This document shows, piece by piece, positions 21,103-32,800 of a DNA stretch of 64,000 nucleotides (positions are counted from its first letter, which is position 1; every line of letters starts with the position of its first letter). The stretch lies in assembly GCA_948567375.1 (NCBI GenBank), contig OX419758.1, positions 11,413,001-11,477,000 on the forward strand, given 5' to 3'. A program made the translations under genes and the position numbers. The notes beneath the pieces are model-generated. The model was not told the DNA's origin and ran no database searches. It worked only from the letters and a program-made list of their open reading frames with translations. Source of the DNA: Lunularia cruciata. Its lineage: Eukaryota; Streptophyta; Marchantiopsida; Lunulariales; Lunulariaceae.

Positions 21103-22672
21103 ATTTGGTGGGTAGAGTGGCGACAATGCTTCAACATGTCAATCACCTACGTGGAAGGTAAGAAGCAACTTGCAGATGCATTCACCCGCATGCCAATGGC
21201 AAACAACTTGGTGGTAGAGGTTAAGATTAACCCTAAATTCTGGCTAGAGATTTTGACTGCTACAAAAACTGATCCACAGACTATAGAAGTGCAATCATCC
21301 AAAGGCGTCACCAACATCCAAGGACTCACCTTTTATGATGGTAGATTATGGATCCAAATGCCCTAGAATTACGCACCACCATTCTAGCGGAATGTCATGA
21401 TTCTGCCATTGCAGGTCATGTCAAAGTGGACAAGACCTTGGATGTAGTCCAACGCCATTACTATTGGCCCAAGATGAGCAACAATGTGATGGACTACGTG
21501 CGTAGCTGCCTACTTTTTCAACAGAACAAAGCTTCTAATCAAGCTCTTGCAGGGCTCTTCAACCCCTCCACACGCCTACCCAACGTTGGGAACAAGTGAG
21601 TATGGATCACATCTATGAATTACCCAAGACCACCTCGGGGTTTGACTCTATTGTGGTCTTTGTGGACCGGCTCAGCAAAATGATTCATGTACGCCCTACC
21701 ACCAAGGATGTGACCGCTCCACAACTAGCTTAATTATATTTAGATGCAATCTTCTCTTACCATGGGTTGTCTAGAGTACTTATCACCAATAGAGGCACTT
21801 AATTCACCAGTTTGTTTTGGCAAACACTCTTTGGTTTCTTCAAAACCAAGTTGGCCATGTCCACAACTTACCACCCATAAATAGATGGCCAAACAGAGTG
21901 GGTTAATTGCACAATTGAAGACATGTTACGCACCTTAGAAGAGCAACAGAGGTAGGACACCCTCCTCCCGTTGGTGGAATTTGCTTACAACAATTCAGTG
22001 AATGCATCCATCTAGGTCACTCTGTTCTTCCTCATGTATGGTGAGCATCACTTCACACCTTCTAGCTTGATGAAGATCCGTCCAGTGGCTACCAAGGTCG
22101 ATGCAGTCAACACATTTGTTTCTAGAATCCTATACGGTGTAGAGAACGCCAAGCATAGATTATAGATTTCACAAAATTGATAGAAGCAGTATATTGATGC
22201 ACACCGTAGGCACATGGAGTTCAATGTTGGGGGATCAAGTGTGGTTATCAACAACCAACCTCACATTAGTTGGACCTTGGAAGCTCAAACCTTGTTTTAT
22301 TGGGCCTTTCTCAATTCTTCGTCGCGTCGGCGTTGTGGTCTATCACCTTGAGCTACCACCACACATGAAGATCCATCCAATGTTCCATGTTCCCTACTAT
22401 GCAGATATGCTCCCCGATCAGGCCAGGGTCATTCCACACAAGACATTCAACCTTGTCCGACACTCATTGATGGCATAGAGGAATATGAAAGGGAGCGTAT
22501 TCTCCAAAAATGCATGCATGGTACTTGCCATCCGTGGGTGGACTATCTAGTACAGTGGAAAGGTTACCTCCTCTACGAAGCAACATGGGAGCCCATTGCC
22601 AATTTGACACATGCACCGGTGTTGGTGCAAGCATTTGAACAACAATTGCACAACGAGGATGTTGCATCTTAA
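21103..22672 (+). pseudogene. Family-A integrase with chromodomain, broken
   Basis: MSITYVEGKKQLADAFTR closes RNase H. At 21348-21599 the integrase finger is seen (ECHDSAIAGHVKVDKTL, YYWPKM, SCLLFQQNK), with its last cysteine lost. The core follows at about 21600-22020 (MDHIYELPKTTSGFDSI, VFVDRLSKMIHVRP); the second catalytic aspartate is replaced in LITNRGT. Next come LEEQQR and a GPF block (22194-22478: LKPCFIGPFSILRRVG), then a chromodomain near 22520-22600 (VDYLVQWKGYLLYEATW) and QQLHNEDVAS. Multiple stops occur. Confidence 0.83.
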
Positions 22673-22685
22673 AAGGAGGGAGGTC

Positions 22686-23417
22686 TGTAATACCAAGAGC
22701 TAGCCATATGATCTAGATGTGAAATTTGGTTTGGTAACATCTAGAATGATGTTATACATGATGGTCAAAATAGATCAGATATAAGTATCACCAAAAGAGT
22801 ACTTCTAGTAATAAGGTAGAAACCAAAATAGACTTGAGAACCTTAGAACCAATAGCTAATCATATGATTTAAAGGTGAGAATTGGTTTGGTAACATCTAG
22901 AAGGATGTTACATATGATGGACTAAACAGATCAGAAAGAGGTATCACCAAAAGGAGACTTCTACTAATAGAGTAGGAACCAAAATATGCCTAAAATCTTT
23001 GAAGGCAACTTCGGAGGCCTAAACGGATGAATTAGGCCTCTAAAATATGCAGATTTCTTCTACCCAACAAAGGAAATGCTGGACTTCCCTCCCCTTAGTT
23101 TGTCTCATTGAGGGCTTTCTAACGGTACCTTATGTGATTTTGAGACTCCTACAAGAAGATTCCCTAAAATATTCCCTTTGATCAAAGCTTGTTTGACCAA
23201 CCAGATAGGACCTAGACAAACATGTCACCCATTCAAGTAGGTAATCCAAGGGTGGAGCTTGCTGACATGTCACCTATCTATGTGCCTAATCCTATGGTGG
23301 AGCTTCCTTGGAGGAGATCCTCTGTCTATATAATAAAGAGAAGGTGCTCCTTTGGGGCACTGGATGTTGAGTGTGTAATTTGTGTTTTCTCTCTTCTCTT
23401 GTCCTCGGAGTATTACA
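22686..23417 (+). repeat. Family-A 3' LTR
   Basis: 732 bp, TGTAATACC to GAGTATTACA, directly after the purine tract AAAAGGAGGGAGG (22671-22683). Carries the same TATATAATAAA box as the 5' LTR. Confidence 0.87.
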
Positions 23418-23999
23418 CTTTGGTTCACTTTTCTTGAACAACTCAAAGGAAAGCAAGGAAGGTTTTCTTTTGAAACTCCCTTCCACATATATCTCTATCG
23501 GAGGCTAAGTTCCTTACCACTTCACGAATCTAGACATCAAGTTACAAGGATGTTTTGAGTCCCTATGTCTCAACTTCAGCATTTAAATTTGTACCTACCA
23601 CCTTCAAATTTTTGAGAATCAATTTTGAGGTGGAGAATGGCCCCAAATCTACAATCCAAATTGATATCGCTATTACAATTTAGTGAAAGGTGAAATCTAA
23701 AATATTCCACATTAGCACTATCCACCATTGTCATCTTGTCTTCTTCAAAAGCTATAACTGGCACTCCATGTTTTGTGTAGCATTTGTCAAAGTGTCTCAC
23801 TTTTAATTTCTTAGCCTCATGTTGAGTATCTATATGGTTAGTGCCAAGAATCTGAATTGATTAGTTTCTCAACTTTGTTGAACTTTAGTTCTCCTTTTGA
23901 TTGAATGGACAAGTTAGCGCTAAACATTTTGCCCCAAAATTAGAAATATACATGGTTATTTTCCTTACCAAGGAGGATCCACTGAGGAGGACCAAGACA
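23418..23999. other. Unassigned sequence between repeats
   Basis: No coding signal that I trust; short open frames on both strands. It may be the host sequence into which the A element inserted. Confidence 0.4.
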
Positions 24000-24982
24000 T
24001 CACAAAATCAGCATGAAAACATGACAAAGATACGGGCTAGGGGTGCCACTTCCACTCCTTCCAACCTACACACATTCTTCCCAACCCGTTGTCAATTTCT
24101 CATTCTTGTTTCTCATTCTTGTACATCTTGCAATGTTCTTGTCACAAAATCAGCATGAAAGCATGAAAAAGATATTGTAATACCAAGGGTTAGCCATATG
24201 ATCTAGATGTGAAATTTGGGTTGGTAAGATCTAGAATGATGTTATACATGATTGTCAAAATAGATCAGATAGAAGTATCACCAAAAGAGTACTTCTACTA
24301 ATAGGGCAGAAACTGAAATAGACTTGAGAATCTTAGAACCAATAGCTAGACATATGATTTAAAGGTGAGAGTTGGTTTGGTAACATCTGGAAGGATGTTA
24401 CACATGATGGACTAAACAGATCAGAAAGAGGTATCACCAAAAGGGGACTTCTACTAATAGAGTAGGAACCAAAATATGCTTGATCTTTGAAGGCAATTTT
24501 GGAGGCCTAAATGGATGAATTAGGCCTCAAAAATGTGCAGATTCCCCCCAACGGAAGATAAGGTAGCCCTTCCCTCCCCTTGCTTTGTCTCGTCGAGACC
24601 TTTCCAACGGTACCTTACTCACGTGATTCTGAGATTCCTACAAGAAGATTCCCTAAAAGATTCCCTCTGGTCAAAGCTTGTTTGACCAACCAGACAAGTC
24701 ACCCATCCAAGTAAGTAATCCTATGGTGGAGCTTCCTTGGAGGAGATCCTCTTTGTCTATATAATAAAGAGAAGGTGCTCCCTTGGGGCATCGAATGTTT
24801 GAGTGTGCAATTTGTGTTTTCTCTCTTCTCTTGTCCTCGGAGGATTACAGATATGGGCTATGGGCACCACTTCTCCTCCTTCCAACCTATACCCATTCTT
24901 CCCTCTCCGCACCTATTCTTCCTAATCTGCCTTCAAATTCTTGTTCTAGTTACTCATTCTTGTACATCTTGCAATGTTCTTG
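24000..24982. repeat. Two tandem copies of a 142-162-bp unit, the second split by a solo LTR
   Basis: Unit 1 is 24000-24141 (starting TCACAAAATCAGCATGAAA, ending CTTGCAATGTTCTTG). Unit 2 starts at 24142 with the same words, is interrupted at 24175 by a solo A LTR, and continues from 24855 to 24982 with the same ending. The copies differ at many sites, so the duplication is older than the LTR insertion. Confidence 0.75.
24176..24849 (+). repeat. Solo LTR, family A, with perfect 5-bp duplication
   Basis: TGTAATACCAAGGGT to GGAGGATTACA, 674 bp. GATAT flanks both sides (24171-24175 and 24850-24854). TATA box TATATAATAAA near 24757. Confidence 0.9.
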
Positions 24983-25020
24983 TACATCTAGAGAAGAACA
25001 ATCCTTCACTTTGGTAGAAA

Positions 25021-25205
25021 CCAGATTCACCCTAAACCAAACACTTTATTAACCCTAAATTGTAATTAATATTTTATGGTGTACCAACATAAAACTCCAT
25101 ATCCCTTATTTCCAACAAACCACCTCTTATAGAGTTTGCTAACCATAAGGAACTTGGACGGAATACCGTAATAGGTCCTTTTCTTCCTCGGCTTGTGCCC
25201 CATAC
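25021..25205 (+). repeat. Dispersed repeat E, copy 1
   Basis: From CCAGATTCACCCTAAACC to about GCTTGTGCCCCATACCC. It is found in reverse orientation at 51435-51623, with long identical blocks such as CCACCTCTTATAGAGTTTGC and AAGGAACTTGGAC. No coding potential; type unknown. Confidence 0.7.
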
Positions 25206-25499
25206 CCCATTTCAACCGGTTATTGAAGAGGTCTGTGAAGTCTGGAACATTTTTTTTAATGGTTGAAAAACCTGTCGATTTTAATCCATTAATCTATTAT
25301 GAGTGGCACACAAATCCTATAGCATCTTTACTTTGTGAACTCATGTAGTTAAATATTGTTATTTACTCTACATTTCCGTATTTAACCTGAGGTTACCTTA
25401 ATCTCTTAATTTATGGATTCAATGCTTTGTACAAATCTATATAAAAATATATAGTGTATGGATGTTGGAGTGCTCAAACCTTTTCTCCTAAAGTTGCTA

Positions 25500-26155
25500 A
25501 ACTAAAGAAGCCATTAGTGACATAGTGTTTGCTATGGCATGAGAGAGTGGATACTTGGCTTGGAGGGAGCGTTCGTATGCTTTGCAAAAGACATGTGTCA
25601 GGGCAGACTTATACTTGGTCCGAGATGATCAGGTGACAATAGCGGATGTTGTGATTACGGACCCTACACGAGATATGATTTTGGAGGGAGTGATTACCCA
25701 TGTCCTTGGATGGGTGGCGAGTGCAGTAGTAGGTCGCAAGGTCTCCAAGTATAGAAGCATGTAGTGAGGTCACCTCTTTGTTCCTCTAGCCTTGGAGTTA
25801 TATGGAGCTATGGACACTACGCTTGACACATTTGTAAGGGAGTGCACGAGAGTTTATCATGTTAGGCGCCAAGGGGTACCACTCGCACTCTCATATTTTA
25901 TAACATATTCTAGATAACGAGTGTCAATTGCTCTACAAAGTGCAGTGGCTGGTGCAATCTATAGGAGAGCAATCACATTAGGATGCTCCAGTTGTGAGTA
26001 GACAATATTGTTTGCATAGCTTGGAAATCTTAGGTGCAATAAGGCAGATTTCTCATATAGACCCTATTAGGGCTTAGCACTATTTTAGCTTTTTTTCTCT
26101 CCCTTGTCCGGCTTGATGGGTTTCCCTCCTTCGTTTTTCTACGCGGTCGCCTGCT
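25500..26155 (+). pseudogene. Repeat family D, copy 1, with remnant of a conserved coding domain
   Basis: The frame at 25555-25764 reads ADLYLVRDDQVTIADVVITD, then ILEGVITHVLGW and KVSKYRSM. After a stop, other frames give HLFVPLALELYGAMDTTLDT, VRECTRVYHVRRQGVPLALS and RVSIALQSAVAGAIYRRAI. The copy at 43515-43879/49293-49600 gives the same order of words, so selection once acted on a protein. The D...E...K-x-x-KY layout recalls the restriction-like nuclease fold seen at the C-terminal end of some retroelement proteins, but this is a pattern-level guess. Stops and frameshifts mark it as dead here. Confidence 0.5.
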
Positions 26156-26877
26156 TATTTAAAGTTGCTAAACCCTCATGAAACGAATTACCTATCACTG
26201 TGTGGGTGCTTGTAACCACGTGCACGTGCTTGCGACAAGTACTTATGGCAAGGACGCGGTAGCTCTTGACTATGTTACAGAGTGTTTCTTGCTTCACGAG
26301 ACAAGAACACGACGGACGCATTTGTCCAAACGACTGAACACTAGAAAGTTTTGATCGCTAGGAAATTTTGAAGACCTGTCCAGTTCGTTGTGGCAAATAA
26401 AGATGCAGTTCGACAGAAACACAACTGACAGTAATCGCAGACTGAGTTATATTATTAGTCTACGTGAGGAAGCAGATCCAGATCTGTTGGAGGCTCAAGA
26501 ATATCTGCAGGAATAAAAGTGTTTCTCTATCTGCAGAGTTTTGAACATCAGGCCTCAGCAGTTAGTGATAATTGCGAGCTGACATCGCTGAGGAGAGAAT
26601 AATTATCTAAGCTTGTAAGACATGGAGGGTCCAAAGTTTAGAGAGAACGCAGGAGCAGTGAGATTTAAGTCCAAAGAAACCGCAGGGCCAGCAGAGAGTT
26701 CCGAGTTCAAAGAGAATGTGGCAGCAGGAGAGGGATCGAAGTTCAAGGACGCAGGAGCAGCGGAGGGCTCTTTGCTTTTTCACACTTTTAAGCATCTTCT
26801 GGGTAAAGATTTCAATTGACCTTGAATTTTGAGCATTTTGGTCAGGTTTTGACTTGGACGACTTCGTTCTTTCTGGT
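26156..26877 (+). promoter_or_regulatory. Upstream and probable 5' leader region of RFT1
   Basis: About 720 bp between the D repeat and the RFT1 start codon. No clear TATA box. It includes a repetitive small ORF at 26622-26819. The transcription start cannot be placed from sequence alone. Confidence 0.35.
26622..26819 (+). CDS. Possible upstream ORF with internal repeats (65 aa)
   Basis: ATG 26622 to TGA 26819, 58 bp before the RFT1 ATG and in a different frame. The peptide begins MEGPKFRENAGAVRFKSKET and repeats a roughly 13-residue theme (F-K/R-E/D-N-A-G/A-A-E-G-S-K). At the DNA level the repeat is imperfect (GAGCAG, CCAAAG, TTCAAGGA motifs). It could act as an upstream ORF limiting RFT1 translation if the leader starts before it. 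No homologue is recognised. Confidence 0.3.
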   Translation: MEGPKFRENAGAVRFKSKETAGPAESSEFKENVAAGEGSKFKDAGAAEGSLLFHTFKHLLGKDFN

Positions 26878-29800
26878 ATGGGATCATGTAAAAGAGATCC
26901 TTGCGCAGGCCTAATTGTCGACGTTTTGTCATCAGTTTCTCGGGTCTTGTCTCGTGTCATAACCTTCGTGCTTCGACTGCTGGTTGCCCGCCGACTTAGT
27001 CCTGATGAATACGCGGTGAGTGCCTCGCTTCACTCTAACAGTGCTCTTAGTGGTTTTTTTTTTGACACCGACCTCAAGCTCTCCGTTTGGTTCGAAAGCC
27101 TTGTCCTCCCACCTATTGTGATTTTCTCATATATGTGTCCACTTTCTAATTCGTTGTTGGTGCAGCTGTCGGCAATTCAATTTCACCTACTCACAACAAC
27201 AATATTGTTCGTCAGTAGGGAAGGATTTCGCCGTGGATGTCTTCGTAGCAATACAGGGTAATTAGTCGGAGACAACCTAAAAGAAGTGTGTCAGATCTTC
27301 TTGAGAGTCTTGCAAGAATATGGTGCTAAAGGAATGCTTTTGCATTAACGCCGAAAGTTGAAGACAACTCAGTTACAACAATTGTTTAGTCCTCGTTTTG
27401 GAAAGAATCCCAGTCTTACATACATGAATTCTGGATTAGCAGTTATATACTCAATGTTACTTCCATGTCTATTTGCATTTTGTGGTAATTGTGCAACATA
27501 ACTTGCATTTATGGTATCTTACCCGTAGGCAAGCAACGCCTGGAGCGGAAATCAATCTCAGGATAGTCAATGTGGCCTGGATGACAGTTCCACTAGGAAC
27601 TTCTCTAGCGGTAACTGCATGTTCTACTGTTCTTTGGTGGCAAAATCAATCGATATCCTCAGACTACGCTTGGTCTGTATGGCTGCATGGCAAGTTTCTG
27701 TCTCTAATCCACTGGATTGCATGGTTGTTGAAGATGCTTCGCGGTGGTGGGATAAGTTACGTCAAGAGTGATTCCCAATAAGGACTTGGGTAGTTGATAA
27801 CATGTATAATACGAGCTTTGTCCTCAGTTATCTTAGGGTTTTGTTGTAAGTCCTCTTAAAAAATGATCTTCCGCCTACATTCTTAATTTTTCGTTAGATA
27901 AGAATGTCGCAGAAGTGGTTCTATTGACTGCTTGCATTAGCTTTTAATTTAGCTCGAGTCTGCCTGGGTTTGCTGATTTCGTGTCTCTTGCAGGCTTGGG
28001 TGTTCTGTTCGAAATCTGGAGTGAACCACTTTATATTCTTTCTCAGCATATGCTTCTGCTGAAATTGCGTGTCGTGCTCGAAGCACTTGCCACCTTTTCG
28101 TGGTCTATGGTGACATATGTTCTTCTCGTAAAGGGTATTGGCAAGGTAGTCTCTTGAGAATGAGACCTTACATTCGTAGGACGGTAACATCATGTCCGCC
28201 AAACCAGGACAGGATATTCGATGGTTGACGTGGCCTGAGCATGGACTCATTATAGCTAATTAGACCTCTACTTACTGTTTAGCATATAGAAAAATAATTT
28301 CCGAATGCAAATCATGTTAAAGAAGAAACTTACATCAGTTTTAGTTTCAATACTTTTAGCTGTAACTAATCAATGTCTTCTTGTCTGAAGGGTGGAGGGC
28401 TTGTATTCGCGTACGCTCAAATGGCTTATGGAGGCTGCCTTTTATTCGGTTATTGGTTCTACTTTATGAATCCTTTCAAATCTCCAATCCAGGTGTCTCT
28501 GTTTCCCGTCAGGTATTGTTCGATTCACCCCTCTCATCATGTCATCGTGTTGGCAGAGAGCATATGAGAGCATATGACTCGCCTTCCTTTACCTATACTC
28601 CATAACTTTTAGTATTAGAAACCTACTCGTACTCCTGCCCTTGTGCTGCGTGTCCATAGTTTGTGTCCACGAACTAGTTCGGCAACATGTACTTTCTAGT
28701 GTGGATAGTGAATGCAAACTAAAAGTATTCGAGCCTCTTTGTGCGTTCTTTCTATCAATCTTTGCACATCGCAAAATTTTATCTGTTTTACTAGATGGTA
28801 TGATTAGAATTTTCTCATCTTTTCTGATTTGGCGAGATGCAGGAAAAACGGGAGGGTTTATTTAGACAAGGCGATGGTGAACTTAAGCTTCATGTTCACC
28901 CTTCAGGCAATACATAAGTTGATATTACAAGAAGGAGAGAAGTTTGTGTTAATCGTGTTCGACACTGCATACAACCAGGGTGTCTATGGTCTCGTGGACA
29001 ATTTAGGTGTGTTGTGCTGGTAGTTGTTGCGCTGAATCAACCAACTTAAAGTTAGTCTGGTAAAGTCTCAGTCCGTGACTTTACCGTCCAGGCTCAGGAT
29101 ACATATATCTTACAAAAACTAGTCACATACAGTCCAATTTTTGTATCTGGATTCTGAACTTGTATCCTATGCTTGATGCACGAGTCTCGAGACAATTATC
29201 TGTCTCTTCCTACATCCATTTTCATCCTTACCTGCGTTATTATCGGGAACTGGTGCCGTATATCCATAGCGTTTTGAGTAGGCCAATTCTGTTTCCCTTT
29301 TTCCAAGCTGATCTGTATTGGATGTGTATGACTAGGCAGTCTGGTAGTGAGGTCGATTCTGCAACCATTTGAAGAAAGCGTTTTCACAATGTTCGCGAAA
29401 GCTTCAAATGTGTTGGATACTTCAGGTGAATGATTAATTTTGCTCTGCACTACTTATTCTCACTCGTCCAGTCTTTGCTAATCTCCTCGGCTTAAAGGTT
29501 GTAGATGCGCTGAGTTAGGAAGTTGTAAACGTCTGAGATCAGTCATCTTCATACTTGTTAAGGTTTCAACTATCTGTCTAGGAACTCTATGTCTTTTCCT
29601 TTTGCCTGTATTGAAAAGAACTGGCTGCTTTCGTCCCTTATCAGATCTGTAGAAGTGCTTGTGTTATTCGTCAAACGCTCACAGCCTTGTTGATCGCATC
29701 CTGCAGGGATGCCGTCAAAGTCGGTAGAAGGAACAGAACGTATCCTACTCCTTTCCTTGAAGCTTGTGAGCTTTGTAGGTATATCCAAGACATTGTCGTT

Positions 29801-32800
29801 TCAGGTTTTTGTGTCCCAGCTTTTTCACTATTCGATGGGTGTTTCTTAAGATTATGCAAAGGTGATATAGCTTTTGTGTTAACTTACGTTGCTCCCCTAC
29901 CAACAATGAAGGCTGGTACGTCCAAAGCTTTCTGTCTGCTAAAGTTGTTGGCATACACAAAGCTTTCAGTTATCGTCTGCAGCCAGTGTATATAACAGGA
30001 AGACTGAAATCAACAATGTGTCTGCCAGGTCTGCTCTTTGTAGTGTTTGGGCCAAGCTACGCATATGTACTGCTGCGTCTACTGTATGGTCGAGGATGGA
30101 GTGATACAGAAGCCTCAACTGCCCTTGGGTGCTATTGTCTCTATATCATGGCCCTTGCGCTCAATGGTATGATTTGTGTGTTCGAGTTGGTTTGAGATGT
30201 CTTAACGAAGGTGTGCAGAGTCATACTCAAGATTCGGTGACCGCCATGCAAGCTCTGCATTTTGATTGTACACGTATTGGTTAGTAGATTTAGGCTAATA
30301 AATGCGTAGCTATCTTCCTTGTGTTTCATGTTTAGTTCTAACTTGCCAGATCTGTGGTCGCAGGTACGACAGAAGCCTTTCTTCATGCTATGGTGACCAA
30401 GAAGCAACTCTTCTGGTCTAATGCATGGCTGTCTCTATTCTCTTGTATCTACATGCTCCTCAGTGTAATTTTGATCAAGACAGCAGGATCCACGGGTCTT
30501 ATCCTCGCCAATGCCATGAGTATCCTCTTTGTCACTTAGAGCTTTGGGTTTGAATATTAAGTTACGGCATATGTCTTGCACATAATTATTTTCTTTTAGT
30601 TGTTAAATTTAAGTGGAGCAAAGAGACTGATTCCGTAACTCGAAGAAGACATGGGAATGCGTATCACGTATTCGTTGATGTTCATCAAGACATTTTTCAA
30701 GGTAAACTCCCTCGAACCCCTGATTTCCGTAATCTACTTGACATAAAGAAACTGCTTTGTAATCACAGGATGGATACATGTAACGTCCATCAAGTGATTT
30801 TATCATCAATATATAACCTTTACGATCTTCTGGTTCAGTTCGTACGTCTTGTCTCCATGCAGGTTAGAAGTTTCTCTTGTTGGTATTGTGATCTCAATAA
30901 TACCGCGGGCCTTCATGAATTTTCTCGTTAACTTTTTATTGGTCACCATCATGAAAGATCAAGTACACCTTAAGAACTTACAGGGGAAATAGGATCTGTT
31001 GCTTGTGAAGTATCTGGAAGGCAGATATTCTTCCCCAGGCTGCGGGGCCAGTACGCTGCTAATGTGGGGAAGATCCGTTTCCGGCATGGAAACTGATCTT
31101 ACTTACACTAGCATGATACAGTGCAAGATCACAGAACTTGATAATCAACAAGTTCTCTTCATATTCTTTGCAAATCAATCGTAGAGATAGCCAGTTTGAC
31201 TCCATACAGAAAGATGCATCATTAAGTTGTTTCTGGACGAAAGTGGAATTGGTTTGAAGTCTTGAGCTAAGACACATTGCAAACCGAATGATAACACAAT
31301 AAAATATATATTCCGGACACTAGATGATAGGACAGGTAAGGGAGTCCATATCATGTTTGGATTTTCCAGCGTTTCTTGCCTGCATTTATTTCGTTACAGC
31401 TGCATGCTCTATGTCTGCATCTGTTTCTTGCAAGCATTTACTTCCTTGCAGTTGCATGATTTTGAGTTCGCATCCATTCACTCTTAACTGCATTGGCATC
31501 CTCATTCTTCGAAGTCTGCTCCCGGTACTCAATTATGTGCCGACTTCATCTTCTCATTTTTCATTCTGCATTTCACTGTTGATTCGAGATTGTTATAACC
31601 ACTTCCTCTCTCTCTATCACGCTACAGACATGGCTATACCGGTCTTAGTATCTACAGAGATCTGAGAAACCAGTTCTCTCAACCAGGCGAGGAGCTCCTG
31701 TCTAAGCCCGCCAGTAGTTAGTCAAACATCCTTCCAAGTCTTACCATTTTGTATTTCTCGTTTTGTACTTTGTTCTATCGTATTTTACTGTTTCCTGCCC
31801 CGAACTACACGGGTAACACACACACTCGCCACTCGCTCCTCACTAAGACGACCTCTCGAGGTCTACCTCTCTCATCCTCTCGCTCTCCTCTGATGCTCTC
31901 CCTCTGCTCTTCGAACTCTTCTCCATGTTCTTCCTCGGTTCTTACCTTTTTGCTTCTGCTATTCTCACCATTTGCAATATTGTGATTCTGTTTACTGGAT
32001 ATTGAAGGACTGTCATTCCTGAGCGGCACTTTTTCGAAGGAACCGAGTTTGCCTTAGCACTCATGACCTTTTGAACAGGAAGCCAGTACAAGAGGTACTG
32101 GCATTAGCCCAGCAACTTCGGCACTTTGTGGGTCGGTGATGAAGTTGTTAGTGCTTTCGTGCAGGCTTTACTATGACAGCCTGACCGCTTCATTCTAGCG
32201 TTCAATGCTAAGGACTCATGCGCTGACTCATGCGCTGTTATGTACACTGTCCAGTCCTGTCACACTTCGCTCCCGCCCAGCTATAATCCACCAACGCTAT
32301 GCTCTCCGTTTGCTTTCAAATGTGTCTTCCTACTCGTTTGACGGTTTTTCCCCTGCATTAGGTTTCAGATGTCCACTGTTTCACTCGTTTCCTTTCTTGC
32401 ATGATTCATACCATTTCACTGTAGATGCTCCTCCTGGAATGTATCAATTTTCGCTCTGCTTTCTTTCAATTTCGCTTATGTTGCGCTCTGTATTTACTTG
32501 CTTAGATCAGCTTGACTTCGGTTGCATCCTTTCATGCATGCATTTTATTGCTTCCATATGGATGTTTTCGGTTCGGCTGGGGTCGTTCCTAAGTGGGTTC
32601 TGAATCCCCCCTTCACCGGACGGCTTCGACTCCATTTCTCATATATGTTCCAGACGTCAACTTGCACAGCGTATCTCACAGAGAAAAATTGCGGTCCACG
32701 ATCACAACCTGCTCACCAGGAAACCCAAGTTCCATTTAGCCGCGTGCATGAGTTGGTACTGTCAACCCTCGAGTTATGGGGTGTTTAATAATATCCCGAC

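Larger units (their letters stand above)
7601..23417 (+). mobile_element. Family-A chromovirus, full span with nested insertions
   Basis: A 5' LTR (7601-8336), primer site, gag, protease, reverse transcriptase, RNase H, integrase, chromodomain, purine tract and 3' LTR (22686-23417) appear in the canonical Ty3/Gypsy order. The coding part is split by a solo family-B LTR at 10498-11221 and by an 8.5-kb nested insertion at 11648-20145. Removing these leaves an element of about 6.6 kb, normal for a chromovirus. Every gene contains stops or frameshifts. Outer target duplications are not clear: TTTGGTT occurs near both ends but offset by two bases. Confidence 0.85.

Noticed and set aside
26607-26960. 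117-aa minus-strand ORF opposite the RFT1 start
   Set aside because: Antisense to exon 1 and the repeat ORF; no domain and no splice or start context.
31749-31985. Gene inside RFT1 intron 11 (short plus-strand ORFs)
   Set aside because: Pyrimidine-rich composition keeps frames open by chance; no domain or homologue recognised.
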